A stretch of 64,000 nucleotides of DNA from Chryseobacterium oleae (GCF_900115055.1 NZ_FOVD01000001.1:248001-312000), one strand, 5' to 3'; counted from the stretch's first letter, positions 42,885-52,616 are shown. Notes: generated by a model not told the origin, from the letters alone. Program-made: numbers and translations.

Positions 42885-44333
42885 TTAATTTATTTTTATT
42901 GTTTTAGACATAAAATGAAGGATAAAAAGAAGGCCCAATGCCCATACCAGCAGGGAAAGTACAGAAGCTATCTCATTCTGAAACAAAGCCCTCTGACCTA
43001 TAAACCTGTACTGAAAATCAGGAAGTTCTTTCCAGTGATCTTTGCTGATGGTGTACGGTTTATCATTTTCCTGCTGCTTTTTATTGCTGATGTTTTCCAT
43101 CTGCAGTTTGTTCATCAGTTGCGCAAGTTGGTATCTGTACGCTTCCACCTGCTCCTGATAATAGATATAGGAATTAAAATCTGAACCCGTAAGTGCTGTA
43201 GACAAATCTTTAACTGCCTGAAAAGGATTCACAAAAGCCAGGGAACGGTTAATGCTGTTCTGATTTTCATAAATATCAAGCTGCTTCTGCCATTGCCTGT
43301 TATAAATTCCTGAGCTGATCTTTTCTCCTTCCGCCATGATATAGCCACTGTAGTTAAAAGGCAGTTCTTCCACCGTTTTCACGTGATGAGCCTGCAGAAG
43401 GGAATCTTTTATGCCTTTGTAGTAACTGTCATTCGGATTGTGGCTGTCTCCGGTTTTCACCAGTTCGTTTTCCACTTTGGTATCAAAATCTATCTTGGAG
43501 GGCGCCGGATGCAGATAAGCTCCGAAAGCCTGTGCCGTTCTTGGAATAATGACGATAAACAGCAGCCATAAACCGATCAGTTTAACCAAAGAAGATCTTG
43601 AAGTTTTGCTTACTGCAGAAACCATTACGCAAACGCTGCATACGATAAAAAAGTAGATCAGATAAGCTCCCGCGATCCAGAACAGACGAAGAAATTCATC
43701 AACCGTTCCTTTAAAACCTGTCAGAGAAAACCACATGACCGCAGACAGAAGCATTACCGGAACAAAAACCAGTCCTACCAGACAAAGCAATCCCAATATT
43801 TTTCCGGCCAGCAGTTCTTTCCACCGTACGCCCTGACTGATCAGTACTTTCAGCGTATTATTTTCCCGTTCGGCCGAAATACAGCTGAATCCCAGGAAAA
43901 ATATAAACAGGGGAATCAGGGTTTGCAGGATCATAGCCGTACTTACTTCTCCGAAACGCAGCATTCCCGATGAAAATCCGGCTTCGGAAAAATTAACGGT
44001 ATTCTGCTTATGGGCCTCCAGAAATACTGAATTTCCCATATACCGTTCCAAACCATAATCAAAAAAGCTTAAAGGATATCTTGCCCTGAAGATCAGATAG
44101 CCGTAATGCGCCATTCTGTGGGGATGTTTATCCGGTTTGTTTTCCCATTGATGACGAACATCCACCTGATGTTTTACCCTGGTGTCTTCCTGCACTTTGT
44201 AGTCCTGCCATCCCGTGTAGGCGGCAAATACAAACAGGAGACTCAGGATCATCAGAAGAACAATGACCGCCTTATTCTGTAATGACTGTTTCCAAAGCTG
44301 TATGGAAATCAGACGGATTATATGTATTCTCAT
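42885..44333 (-). CDS. ABC transporter permease, DUF3526-type (first)
   Basis: A 482-residue ABC-2-type permease. It has an N-terminal helix (AVIVLLMILSLLFVFAAYTGW), a periplasmic loop, then helices around ISAERENNTLKVLISQGVRWKELLAGKILGLL, the canonical ABC-2 coupling region. A second large loop (about 265-440) and a last helix follow. The split helix pattern with two large extracytoplasmic loops is that of DUF3526 permeases. The gene is 11 nt after the TonB-dependent receptor and 2 nt before the second permease. Confidence 0.85.
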   Translation of the reverse strand: MRIHIIRLISIQLWKQSLQNKAVIVLLMILSLLFVFAAYTGWQDYKVQEDTRVKHQVDVRHQWENKPDKHPHRMAHYGYLIFRARYPLSFFDYGLERYMGNSVFLEAHKQNTVNFSEAGFSSGMLRFGEVSTAMILQTLIPLFIFFLGFSCISAERENNTLKVLISQGVRWKELLAGKILGLLCLVGLVFVPVMLLSAVMWFSLTGFKGTVDEFLRLFWIAGAYLIYFFIVCSVCVMVSAVSKTSRSSLVKLIGLWLLFIVIIPRTAQAFGAYLHPAPSKIDFDTKVENELVKTGDSHNPNDSYYKGIKDSLLQAHHVKTVEELPFNYSGYIMAEGEKISSGIYNRQWQKQLDIYENQNSINRSLAFVNPFQAVKDLSTALTGSDFNSYIYYQEQVEAYRYQLAQLMNKLQMENISNKKQQENDKPYTISKDHWKELPDFQYRFIGQRALFQNEIASVLSLLVWALGLLFILHFMSKTIKIN

Positions 44334-44344
44334 AATCTTAAGAT

Positions 44345-46819
44345 TTAAAATTTATAAACTGCTGTGAGCACTGCGTTTCTTGGAGCTCCAGGAAACAGAC
44401 GGAGATAATTCTGCGCGCCCAGCCAGTACGTTGTGTTGAAAAGGTTATTGATATTGAGTGAAATGCTCACAGGCCCTTGTTTAGGGCTGTAATAAACTGC
44501 GGCGTCAAAGATTGTATATCCGGGAACCAGGAAGGAGCGGTTGTACATCGGAACTTTATTTCCACTGTACTGAACGCCTAATCCTACGGCAATGTCCTTC
44601 AGAAAAGAGGTTTCACCAAAGCTGTATTTCTGCCAGATATTCGCACTGTGGAACGGAGTATTTTGCTTTCTCGCACCGATTAATGCAGGATTAATATCGT
44701 CAATAATTCTCGCATCATTGTACCCGTAAGAAGCAAATACCTGCCATGCCTGCGATATATTCCCGATAACGTCCATCTCAAAACCTCGGCTGCGTTCCTG
44801 TCCTCTGGTTACGAGACGGTCCGGCTCTGCAGGGTCATTAGCATTCAAAAGGATATTCTGCTGACGGATTTCGTAGAAAGCAACATCAACATGAATTTTT
44901 TTATTAAAGAAATCTGCCTTCATCCCAACCTCTTTGGACTGGCTTTTCAAAGGTTCAAAAGCTCTGCCTTCCGGAATAACCACCGGAGCCAGTGAAGCTG
45001 TATTCGACTGTGGCTGGAATCCTTCGATATAAGAAGCATAGACATTGATCTTTTCATTCACATTATAGGTTAGACCGATTCTCGGAATCAGTTTGCTGTC
45101 TTTGACCACGATTTCATTATTCTCTTTATAACGGGTAATATCCTGAAACCACTCCTGTCTGAGGCTTAGAAACAGATTGAAGCGGTTCCATTTCATCTGA
45201 TCCTGAATATAAATTCCATGAGAACGTATCAAAGCAGGCGGCAGTGCAGCCTTTGAAAATACATACTCCTCCGGATTTTTGATACTGTAAACAGGATTGG
45301 CCAGATTGAAATGCTCCACATTCGGTTTAGGCATCGTAATCCCGTTAACGGTCACCATCTGGTAGTCAGCTGCGTTCTGCGGATTATAGGAAGAAGCTGT
45401 TTTCCCATTGGTCAGAAGATATCCTCTTGCCGTGTTTTGTGCTCCGCCTTTGTATTTATGGGTGCTGATCAAATCATAGCCTGCCAGAATTTTATGCTCA
45501 ATAGGTCCAGATTTCATGTTAAATACAAGGTAAGCATTAAAATTATCCGTATTCCAGAACTGGTTTCTCTGAACCATCTGCATGCCCGCCAGCGTTGGAA
45601 TAGGCTTGTTATTCGCATCTACAGCAAAAGCATTCGTTGTTCTGTGTTCCTGAAGGTCCTCTTTCCAGGTTTGCTTCATATACGATGCATTGATGCTGAT
45701 CTTATCGGTAATCCGGTGGGTAAAATTGGACATGATGATCAACTCCTTTGATTTAAAATAATCATTAATGGCACCAAGATTAAAGCTTATGGGAGTACTC
45801 CGAAGATCCGTCATTCCGTCTACCGCTCCGAAAATAGGCTGTCCTCTGTCTATTTTCCCATTCAGGTCGCTGTAGATCATTTCTACGTTGATCGCCGTCC
45901 TGTCATTCGGGATATAGGAAATGGAAGGAGACACCAGAAGACTTTTCTGAGACTGAATATCCCTGAAACTCTGCGCTTGTGCATAGCCTGCATTCAACCT
46001 GTACAAGAGTGTTTTCTCCTTGTTCAGTGGTCCTGTAAAATCTAGAGAACTTCTTATGGCGCTAAAACTTCCTGCGCTCATGGTCACTTCCCGGCTTGGG
46101 GTTTTCAAAGGTTTTTTAGTCACCAAAACAATACTTCCTCCCGGATCCACACTGGAAAGAACGGCACTTGCAGGGCCTTTTATAACTTCTATCTTTTCAA
46201 GGTTGGTCGTAATCGGCTGCATAAAATAATACTGCCGGGTCCGCATTCCATTGATGATCGTACCTTCTTCATTCTGCGCAATTCCGCGTATGCTGAACTG
46301 ATTATAATAACTCACAGGCGTTACACTGCTAGCCATTTTTACAGCATCACCCAATTGAAAAGCCTGCCGGTCTTTGATCAGCTCCTTACTCACCGTAGAA
46401 ATGGAAAAGGGAATGTCTTTGTTCTGAACCCCAATTTTAGTAGCCGAGAAAGAATAATCACTTTGGTATTTTTTAGCAGCTCTTCCTAAAATTTCCACTT
46501 CCTGAATCGTTCCGACCTTATACAGATGAATGACCAGTTTTTTAGTTAAAAATGTGCTGTCTGCTTCAATCTGTTCAGTATAGGCATCATAGGATTCAGC
46601 ATTGACACTGATTTCATAAGTTCCTTTTCTGACATCCGGTATGCTGAAATTTCCGTCACCGGATGTCGTTTCATATCTGTTTTCGTTGTTTTTAATAATG
46701 ATTCTGGCATTTTTAAGCCTCTGACGATGTTCGCCAATCACTTCTCCGGACAATGTTTCCTGCGCACAGACCTTCACACTGGCGGCGGCCAGTGCTGCTG
46801 TGATATACAAATATTTCAT
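44345..46819 (-). CDS. TonB-dependent siderophore receptor
   Basis: An 824-residue outer-membrane receptor. Signal peptide 1-19; a carboxypeptidase-like regulatory domain (about 22-105, SGEVIGEHRQRLKNARIIIKN); plug domain (about 120-230, with FSIRGIAQNEEGTIINGMR and IEVIKGPASAVLSSVDPGGSIVLVTKKP); and a beta-barrel ending LFPGAPRNAVLTAVYKF. The plug signatures match siderophore receptors of the FhuA/FoxA type. Its place between an ABC ATPase and two permeases suggests uptake of a metal-chelate. Substrate unknown. Confidence 0.92.
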   Translation of the reverse strand: MKYLYITAALAAASVKVCAQETLSGEVIGEHRQRLKNARIIIKNNENRYETTSGDGNFSIPDVRKGTYEISVNAESYDAYTEQIEADSTFLTKKLVIHLYKVGTIQEVEILGRAAKKYQSDYSFSATKIGVQNKDIPFSISTVSKELIKDRQAFQLGDAVKMASSVTPVSYYNQFSIRGIAQNEEGTIINGMRTRQYYFMQPITTNLEKIEVIKGPASAVLSSVDPGGSIVLVTKKPLKTPSREVTMSAGSFSAIRSSLDFTGPLNKEKTLLYRLNAGYAQAQSFRDIQSQKSLLVSPSISYIPNDRTAINVEMIYSDLNGKIDRGQPIFGAVDGMTDLRSTPISFNLGAINDYFKSKELIIMSNFTHRITDKISINASYMKQTWKEDLQEHRTTNAFAVDANNKPIPTLAGMQMVQRNQFWNTDNFNAYLVFNMKSGPIEHKILAGYDLISTHKYKGGAQNTARGYLLTNGKTASSYNPQNAADYQMVTVNGITMPKPNVEHFNLANPVYSIKNPEEYVFSKAALPPALIRSHGIYIQDQMKWNRFNLFLSLRQEWFQDITRYKENNEIVVKDSKLIPRIGLTYNVNEKINVYASYIEGFQPQSNTASLAPVVIPEGRAFEPLKSQSKEVGMKADFFNKKIHVDVAFYEIRQQNILLNANDPAEPDRLVTRGQERSRGFEMDVIGNISQAWQVFASYGYNDARIIDDINPALIGARKQNTPFHSANIWQKYSFGETSFLKDIAVGLGVQYSGNKVPMYNRSFLVPGYTIFDAAVYYSPKQGPVSISLNINNLFNTTYWLGAQNYLRLFPGAPRNAVLTAVYKF

Positions 46820-46828
46820 TCCCGGTTC

Positions 46829-47530
46829 TTAAATGGTTTCCAGATAAATCTTCTGCAACTCGTCTGCTGTAACAGATTTGGCATCAAGGGTGTGAACCAG
46901 TCTTCCTTCTTTCATAATACCAATCCGCGTTCCCACGTTCACTGCATTGAAAATATCGTGGGTAGCCATAATGATGGTTTTCCCTTTGGCAGCAAGTTCT
47001 TTACAGATTCTGGTGAATTCTGCGGTGGCTTTCGGGTCAAGTCCTGAAGTGGGTTCGTCCATTAAGATGAGGTCTGCACTTTTCGCAACAGCAATAGCAA
47101 TAGCTACTTTCTGACGCATCCCTTTGGAATAGGCAGCCAGTTTTTTGTGATGGGCCTCTTTCTGAAGGCTTGTGTTTTCCAGCAACATTCCCAGTTCTTC
47201 TTTGGAATACCTGAAACCGGCCATCTGACTGAAAAAATCTAAGTTTTCAATTCCTGTAAGATTGGGATACAGCTGCACCACTTCCGGAATATAGGCCGTG
47301 AACTTTTTGGTCGTTTCTCCATTAACTTCCACCGGAACTCCTTTAATGAGAGCCTGTCCGGAACTTGCTTTTAAGAAGCCTAAGAATATATTGATCGTTG
47401 TGGTTTTACCGGCTCCGTTTTGTCCGAGCAGACAGAAAATTTCTCCTTTTTGTACGGATATATTGAGTCCGCTTAGCGCAGTGACATTATTGTACTGCTT
47501 ACTAAGCTCAATCGCTTGTAATATTGACAT
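46829..47530 (-). CDS. ABC transporter ATP-binding protein
   Basis: A 233-residue ATPase. Walker A is GQNGAGKTTT at about 38-47, the Q-loop follows, the signature is YSKGMRQKVAIAIAVAKSADLILMDEPTSGLDP (ABC signature plus Walker B), and the H-loop is ATHD. It is of the ABC-2/NosF-like group that pairs with DUF3526 permeases. It is 9 nt before the receptor gene and should power the two permeases downstream. Confidence 0.95.
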   Translation of the reverse strand: MSILQAIELSKQYNNVTALSGLNISVQKGEIFCLLGQNGAGKTTTINIFLGFLKASSGQALIKGVPVEVNGETTKKFTAYIPEVVQLYPNLTGIENLDFFSQMAGFRYSKEELGMLLENTSLQKEAHHKKLAAYSKGMRQKVAIAIAVAKSADLILMDEPTSGLDPKATAEFTRICKELAAKGKTIIMATHDIFNAVNVGTRIGIMKEGRLVHTLDAKSVTADELQKIYLETI

Positions 47531-47600
47531 GAAAATGTATTATGTAATTAAATAATTAAAAAAGTTCAGCCCGCAGAAGCAGGCATGGGATATTTAAAAA

Positions 47601-47960
47601 TTATAATACAGCCGGTGGGCCTCTGTCTGAAAGAGAAAAAAGAGTGTAAGAAAATAGAAATTCGGGAGAAGAGAAGATCTTTCCCGTGATTTTTGATACA
47701 GAAAAAACAGCCGTGTAAATCTTTCCGATTCCACCTTCACCCAACAATTTATGGTGACAGATGGGGCACTTGGTATCACATGATGAAAAGGCCTTTTTGA
47801 AAATTTTTCCATTCTCCCCTTTTGTCTGCTGAAAAGAATTTCCGGCATTCTGACTGTGAAGAAAATGATGGTGGAGATATTCCGCCGGAGAAACAGCAAA
47901 GGCATACACAGCAATAAAAATTGCCGTCAGAAAGTTTTTAAAATGCCTTGTGACTCTCAA
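47601..47960 (-). CDS. small exported His/Cys-rich protein heading the operon
   Basis: A 119-residue protein with an N-terminal hydrophobic signal (FLTAIFIAVYAFAVSPA). After it come a His cluster EYLHHHFLHS, a Cys/His pair segment SSCDTKCPICHHK at about 59-71, a hydrophobic segment and the C-terminal SDRGPPAVL. Small proteins with HH clusters and an RGPPA end occur beside TonB-dependent receptors in Flavobacteriia; the metal-binding idea is inferred from the His/Cys content. It lies 70 nt upstream of the ABC ATPase on the same strand and probably heads the operon. Another frame overlaps but lacks such features. Confidence 0.7.
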   Translation of the reverse strand: MRVTRHFKNFLTAIFIAVYAFAVSPAEYLHHHFLHSQNAGNSFQQTKGENGKIFKKAFSSCDTKCPICHHKLLGEGGIGKIYTAVFSVSKITGKIFSSPEFLFSYTLFSLSDRGPPAVL

Positions 47961-48163
47961 TGGATAGATTTGCTGATTGAACTTGAATGTTGCGAAATTA
48001 AAAAATATTTACTTAACATAGGGTTTTACCGGAATCAATTTCAAAATTTTTACAGCAATAAAACTGATTAATCTCTTTCTCGCCCCAAAAAATGGCACTT
48101 GATGTAAGAAATAATATATTTGGATTGTCCTATTCTTAGAAACACTTTTAATCATCCTGAAAT

Positions 48164-49645
48164 ATGATCAGACCGCTACTTTTTATATTACTTTTCATCT
48201 CATCCTATATCTTTTCACAGAATAAGATCAGCTATAAAGTGTATTATGATGAAAATCTTGAGCAGAATGGCTTAAAAATCAAAGTAGATTATACTCAGAA
48301 AAAATCTTCGGAAACGACAGAGTTCTACTACCGTAATGAAAACTGGGGTGAAAAAGACCTGTTTAAAAGTGTAATTATTTTGAAAGAAGACAATCCCGGT
48401 ATCAGTTTCGAAACAAAGCCGGACAATGATGAAATAAAAGTCCGGCACAAAAACAGCAGAAAAGTTTCTTTTGTGTATCATATCAAACAGGATTTCAAAG
48501 ATCCGAACCACCGCATTTTCAATCGCCCCAAAGTGAAGGATCATTTTTTCCACGTTATGGGCAAAAATTTATTCATTGTTCCCAAAACATTCACCGAAAT
48601 GCCGGATGACCATGAATTCGAATTCTCGATTGAATGGATCGGTTTTCCGGCAGATTTCAAAATACACAATACTTTTGCAAGCCAGATTAAAAAACAAAAG
48701 ATCAAAACAGTGCTTTGGGAAGGCTTTTATCATTCCCTTTTTGTAGGCGGAGATTACCGGATCTATGATTTTAAAATTCACGATAAACCCGTCTATTTTG
48801 CGGTAAGAGATGAGTGGAATAACGGATTCTCCGATGACTTCCTTTTTTCCAACCTTAAAAAAGCGGTACAGTCGCAGCGGGATTTCTGGAAAGATCACGA
48901 TCAGGATTATTTTACCGTGATCATGAGCTCGACCGTTTCTCAAAAAGACAGCTTATTTAAAGGCTACAGTACCAACGGATCAGCTATAAAAAATGCTTTT
49001 ATGATCCAGGGAACCAACAATCCGTTTAACAATAAAAATTCTTATCTCTACCTTCTTCACCACGAGCTGATGCATGACTGGATTGGAAACAGGATCAAAA
49101 ACCAGCATGAAGAACTCAATTACTGGTTCAGTGAAGGTTTTACAGATTATTACACCTATAAAAACAGGCTTAGAATCAAAGATATTTCATCCGTAGAATG
49201 GCTGAAACTTTTCAATGAAGAGGTGATTAAAAGCCATTGGAAAAACCCACAACGCAACATCCCGAATTACAAAATAAAAGATGAATTCTGGAAAAGCCGG
49301 AACGTAGAAAAAGTTCCGTACCGAAGAGGCTCTATCTTCGCGTTCTGGCTGGATAATCAGATCATGATCAAAAGCGGTCATAAAAAATCTCTGGACGACC
49401 TGATGCAGGAACTTTTAAAAACCTGTACAGAGAAAAAGCTGAAGTTTACAGACGAGCTGTTTCTTGATCTTGTCCAAAAGTATCTGGATAAAGACCTGTC
49501 TTACTTTTTCCAGAAACACATCCTGAGCGGTGAAGACATTGATCTGACCAATGAAAAATGGATCGATGGTTTTCAGTTTAAAACAACAGATGACATTCCA
49601 CAGCTTCAGACCGATAAAAATAAAGAAGTGAAGTACATTTTATAA
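48164..49645 (+). CDS. M1 family (gluzincin) metallopeptidase-like protein
   Basis: A 493-residue exported protein with signal peptide 1-18. An N-terminal beta-rich domain is followed by a zinc-peptidase core: HHELMHDWIGNRI carries HExxH and ELNYWFSEGFTDYYTY supplies the third ligand Glu, with the spacing of M1 gluzincins. Family members in Bacteroidota are often annotated only as M1 family peptidase. The GAMEN motif of classic M1 aminopeptidases is not seen (the corresponding region reads NGSAIKNAFMIQG), so the substrate mode may differ. Monocistronic. Confidence 0.85.
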   Translation: MIRPLLFILLFISSYIFSQNKISYKVYYDENLEQNGLKIKVDYTQKKSSETTEFYYRNENWGEKDLFKSVIILKEDNPGISFETKPDNDEIKVRHKNSRKVSFVYHIKQDFKDPNHRIFNRPKVKDHFFHVMGKNLFIVPKTFTEMPDDHEFEFSIEWIGFPADFKIHNTFASQIKKQKIKTVLWEGFYHSLFVGGDYRIYDFKIHDKPVYFAVRDEWNNGFSDDFLFSNLKKAVQSQRDFWKDHDQDYFTVIMSSTVSQKDSLFKGYSTNGSAIKNAFMIQGTNNPFNNKNSYLYLLHHELMHDWIGNRIKNQHEELNYWFSEGFTDYYTYKNRLRIKDISSVEWLKLFNEEVIKSHWKNPQRNIPNYKIKDEFWKSRNVEKVPYRRGSIFAFWLDNQIMIKSGHKKSLDDLMQELLKTCTEKKLKFTDELFLDLVQKYLDKDLSYFFQKHILSGEDIDLTNEKWIDGFQFKTTDDIPQLQTDKNKEVKYIL

Positions 49646-49687
49646 CGAGGCAAGCCAAAAGACAGAGATGGGTTTACTTACCGATTT

Positions 49688-51142
49688 TCAGTACTTCCCG
49701 CTCCCATCTTCCTGCTTCCTTTCTTCAAGCAGCTCTTTTGCTTTTTTACCCGCATTTTCAAGCAATGCCAGACTTTCAGCTGTGATCCGGTCTGCAAAAA
49801 CGATCCGGAAATGATGACTGTATTCATCAGTTAATGAAAATGTATTTCCGGGCGTGAACAGGATTCTGTTTTTATCACAATAATCAAAGAATTTCTTCAT
49901 ATCAGTTCCTTCCGGTAGCTTTCCCCAGATACTGTATCCTCCTTCAGGACTATGAAAATAGGAATCTTTGGGAAAATAATCTCGTAAAGCATTCAACAGC
50001 TCAATAGCCTGCCTGTTCAGCTGTTTGCGGAATGACCGCAGGTGCCGTTCATAACCGATTCCCTGAAGAAGTTTCAGCATCAATTCCTGATAAATGGGAG
50101 AAACTGATCTTCCCAGGACAAATCTTGCCCTTTCCGAGCGGGCATAGAAACGTCCGGTATGCAACCAACCCAAACGAATGCCCGGCGCCAGTGTTTTTGA
50201 AAACGAAGAATAGGTCATCACCAGTCCTGAATCATCAAAGCTTTTGATGGAGCGTGGTCTTTTATTACCAAAGTAAAGATCACCATAGATGTCATTTTCA
50301 ATAACCGGAGTCTGATAGAGAGATGCGACAGACAAAAGTTCTTTTTTAGCATCATCACTCATGACGATACCTGTCGGATTGTGAAAATTGGGTGTAACGA
50401 CCACGGCTTTTATTGTATTCGAATTACAAACTTCCCTGAAATAGTCTGTATCAAAACCGTTTTCGTAATGCACAGGAATCTCGATTATTTTTAGTCCCAG
50501 ATTCGCCACAGCCTCCAAAACTGAAAACACACACGGACTTTCGACAGCTACAATATCTCCGGGATCGGTTACCGCTCTTAAAGCAATGGTCAGTGCCTGC
50601 AGTGCCCCGTCTGTAATAATCAGTTCATCAGGATTAAATACACATCCGTGACCTGCCATCTGTATGGAAATCTGTTTTCTTAATTCGTACAACCCGTTTG
50701 AAGGATAATAACGTAACAATGCAGCACCTTTTTCGCGGATCACTTCCTGCATGGTTCTGAGGATCAGTTTTTGTGGAATTAAAAGATCTCCCGGCGCTGC
50801 CGTATGGAAAGAGCTGGATTCAGAAGGTTTGTTTCTGGCAGAAGTAAGCATCACATTTTTTGCAAATACGGCATCTCTTACAACAGGCATCAGATCTGTC
50901 CTTACTTGCGAAATATGGTTTTCATCAATAGTGGACACAAAATAGCCTGAACGTGGACTGCTTTCTATTAATCCTTTCATCATCAGGTATTCAAAACCAC
51001 TTTGAACTGAGCTTGTGCTTAGTTGATATCTGCTTTTTATCTCCCTTACAGAAGGCAGGCGTTCTCCTTTCAGCAAAATCCTATTCCTGATCTGCTCTTC
51101 AATAACGGATGTGAAAATTTCGTATTTATAGGACCGCATCAT
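49688..51142 (-). CDS. MocR-type GntR/aminotransferase regulator
   Basis: A 484-residue fusion. Residues 1-75 form a GntR winged helix (LPSVREIKSRYQLSTSSVQSGFEYLMMKGLIESSPRSGYFV), and about 110-475 form a fold type I aminotransferase-like domain with the PLP Lys in YSSFSKTLAPGIRLGW. This is the MocR/PdxR/GabR architecture, in which PLP binding controls DNA binding. The gene is divergent from a GNAT-like gene at 51260, with three AACTGTA(C/T) direct repeats between them. It most likely regulates that gene and itself. Confidence 0.93.
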   Translation of the reverse strand: MMRSYKYEIFTSVIEEQIRNRILLKGERLPSVREIKSRYQLSTSSVQSGFEYLMMKGLIESSPRSGYFVSTIDENHISQVRTDLMPVVRDAVFAKNVMLTSARNKPSESSSFHTAAPGDLLIPQKLILRTMQEVIREKGAALLRYYPSNGLYELRKQISIQMAGHGCVFNPDELIITDGALQALTIALRAVTDPGDIVAVESPCVFSVLEAVANLGLKIIEIPVHYENGFDTDYFREVCNSNTIKAVVVTPNFHNPTGIVMSDDAKKELLSVASLYQTPVIENDIYGDLYFGNKRPRSIKSFDDSGLVMTYSSFSKTLAPGIRLGWLHTGRFYARSERARFVLGRSVSPIYQELMLKLLQGIGYERHLRSFRKQLNRQAIELLNALRDYFPKDSYFHSPEGGYSIWGKLPEGTDMKKFFDYCDKNRILFTPGNTFSLTDEYSHHFRIVFADRITAESLALLENAGKKAKELLEERKQEDGSGKY

Positions 51143-51152
51143 TATTTCATTA

Positions 51153-51214
51153 AACTGTACTGAACAAATTTACAAAATAAACAACTGTACCGATTAAATT
51201 AATGAAAACTGTAT
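51153..51214. promoter_or_regulatory. putative MocR direct-repeat operators
   Basis: AACTGTAC occurs at 51153-51160 and again at 51183-51190 (30 bp apart, about three helical turns), with AACTGTAT at 51207-51214. A TAnnTTTG box on each strand (51165-51172 minus, 51238-51245 plus) lies among or next to them. MocR regulators are known to bind direct repeats in divergent regions. Confidence 0.6.
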
Positions 51215-51259
51215 CCCTTTCGAATCCAATAATCCTCTAATTTTGAATAAAAAAGATTC

Positions 51260-51775
51260 ATGAATATAATTTCAAAATTTACAGTGGGTTCTGAGGAGGG
51301 AATTTCTGATCTTATAACCATTATCGATTCTTCAGTTTATGCCCTGCACAAAGGACTGATTCCTGAGGAAGATATCAAAAAATATATTGCAAACGATATT
51401 GATCCCAGAAAAATGATCAATGACCTGAATGATCTGTCTAACCAGTTGATTATTACCTATGCGGATGATAAACCTGCAGGTTACAGTATTATCAGAAGCG
51501 GATTGAGTCATCCTTCCCTTCCGGAAGAGAAAAAAGCAACAGAAATCAGTCTTGTGATTCTCCCGGATTTTGATTCACCGGAAATCAGAGAATCACTTTG
51601 GAAAAAAAGCAGATCAGCCGCCAGTTTCACGGATATCATCTGGATCAATATGATGACGCATGATCCGCTTTTGCCGTTTTTAAAAGAATCAGGGTTCTCT
51701 GTTGTGGAGGATGCTGTGGCGGGGCCTTTTAAGCTTCCTTCTCACCTGTTAAAATTCGAAATCAGCAGAGGTTAG
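51260..51775 (+). CDS. GNAT-like acetyltransferase
   Basis: A 171-residue protein. The pattern of a variable N-terminal helix region (ISDLITIIDSSVYALHKGLI), a central strand with QLIITYADDKPAGYSIIR, EISLVILP, and a C-terminal FLKESGFSVVEDAVAGPFKLP resembles GNAT acetyltransferases, though the acetyl-CoA-binding R/QxxGxG/A motif is not clear. It is divergent from the MocR gene and probably under its control. A terminator follows. The assignment is moderate; the substrate is unknown. Confidence 0.6.
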   Translation: MNIISKFTVGSEEGISDLITIIDSSVYALHKGLIPEEDIKKYIANDIDPRKMINDLNDLSNQLIITYADDKPAGYSIIRSGLSHPSLPEEKKATEISLVILPDFDSPEIRESLWKKSRSAASFTDIIWINMMTHDPLLPFLKESGFSVVEDAVAGPFKLPSHLLKFEISRG

Positions 51776-51820
51776 ATCATTTTTCTGCTTTTCAAAATAT
51801 TTTGACACTATTATTTTTTT

Positions 51821-51855
51821 AACCACAAAAGAGGCAAAAGTTTTTTGTGGTTTTA
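51821..51855 (+). terminator. terminator after the GNAT-like gene
   Basis: AACCACAAAA at 51821-51830 pairs with TTTTGTGGTT at 51843-51852, followed by a T-rich run. Confidence 0.7.
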
Positions 51856-52616
51856 TTTTTTAATCTCTCGCTGATTAATCAGATCATGCAGATTTGATTC
51901 AGCATTTTTTTAAACATTAAGATCAATAAGATGATAAGGAAAGCTCAAACTTAATATTCTTAAAAACTTAAAACACCTTAATGGTTCAATTTTTTAATCT
52001 CTCGCGGATCAAATAAATCAAAAATGATTTTGTGGCTTTGTGTTTTTTTAACCACAGATTGCACAAATTTGCACAGATGTTTGAGCATATTTTCTACCTG
52101 TCATTATAAAAGTCTTTGATTTTTCACAAAGCTTTAGTGAACTTCTGTTCAATAGAATTTTAAACTTTAAATAAACTTAAGTGTTTTAAAAACTTTTGTG
52201 ACTTTTGTGGTTTTATTTTTTTAATTCTCGCGGATTAATCAGATCATACAGATTTGATTCAGCATTTTTTTAAACATTAAGATCAATAAGATGATAAGGA
52301 AAGTTAAGGAAAAATCAAATGATTTTTTATAAGCCGTTTCCTTAAAGCAAAGCTCAAACTTAATATTCTTAAAAACTTAAAGAAGCTTAATGGTTCAATT
52401 TTTTTAATCTCTCGCGGATCAAATAAGTCAAAAATGATTTTGTGACTTTATGGTTTTATTTTTTCAACCACAGATTGCACAAATTTGCAAAAATGTTTGA
52501 GCATATTTTCTACCTGTCATTATAAAAATCTTTGATTTTTCACAAAGCTTTAGTAAACTTCTGTGCATTAGAATTTTAAACTTTAAATAAACTTAAGTGT
52601 TTAAAAAACTTTTATG
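51841..52616. repeat. 0.4-kb tandem direct duplication, noncoding
   Basis: Copy A (51841-52200) and copy B (52201-52616) are about 90% or more identical by eye over their full length. Copy B carries an extra 49 bp (52304-52352) with inverted ends TTAAGGAAA/TTTCCTTAA. The unit contains smaller motifs such as ACCACAGATTGCACAAAT and CTCTCGCGGAT that recur. There is no reading frame of note. It fills the gap before the AraC regulator. Confidence 0.9.

Noticed and set aside
45311-45751. Plus-strand reading opposite the TonB-dependent receptor
   Set aside because: The receptor on the other strand is certain; the antisense reading has no recognisable domain.
47594-47914. Alternative minus-strand frame over the His/Cys-rich small protein
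   Set aside because: The chosen frame has a signal peptide, a His cluster and the RGPPA-type end; the alternative has none.
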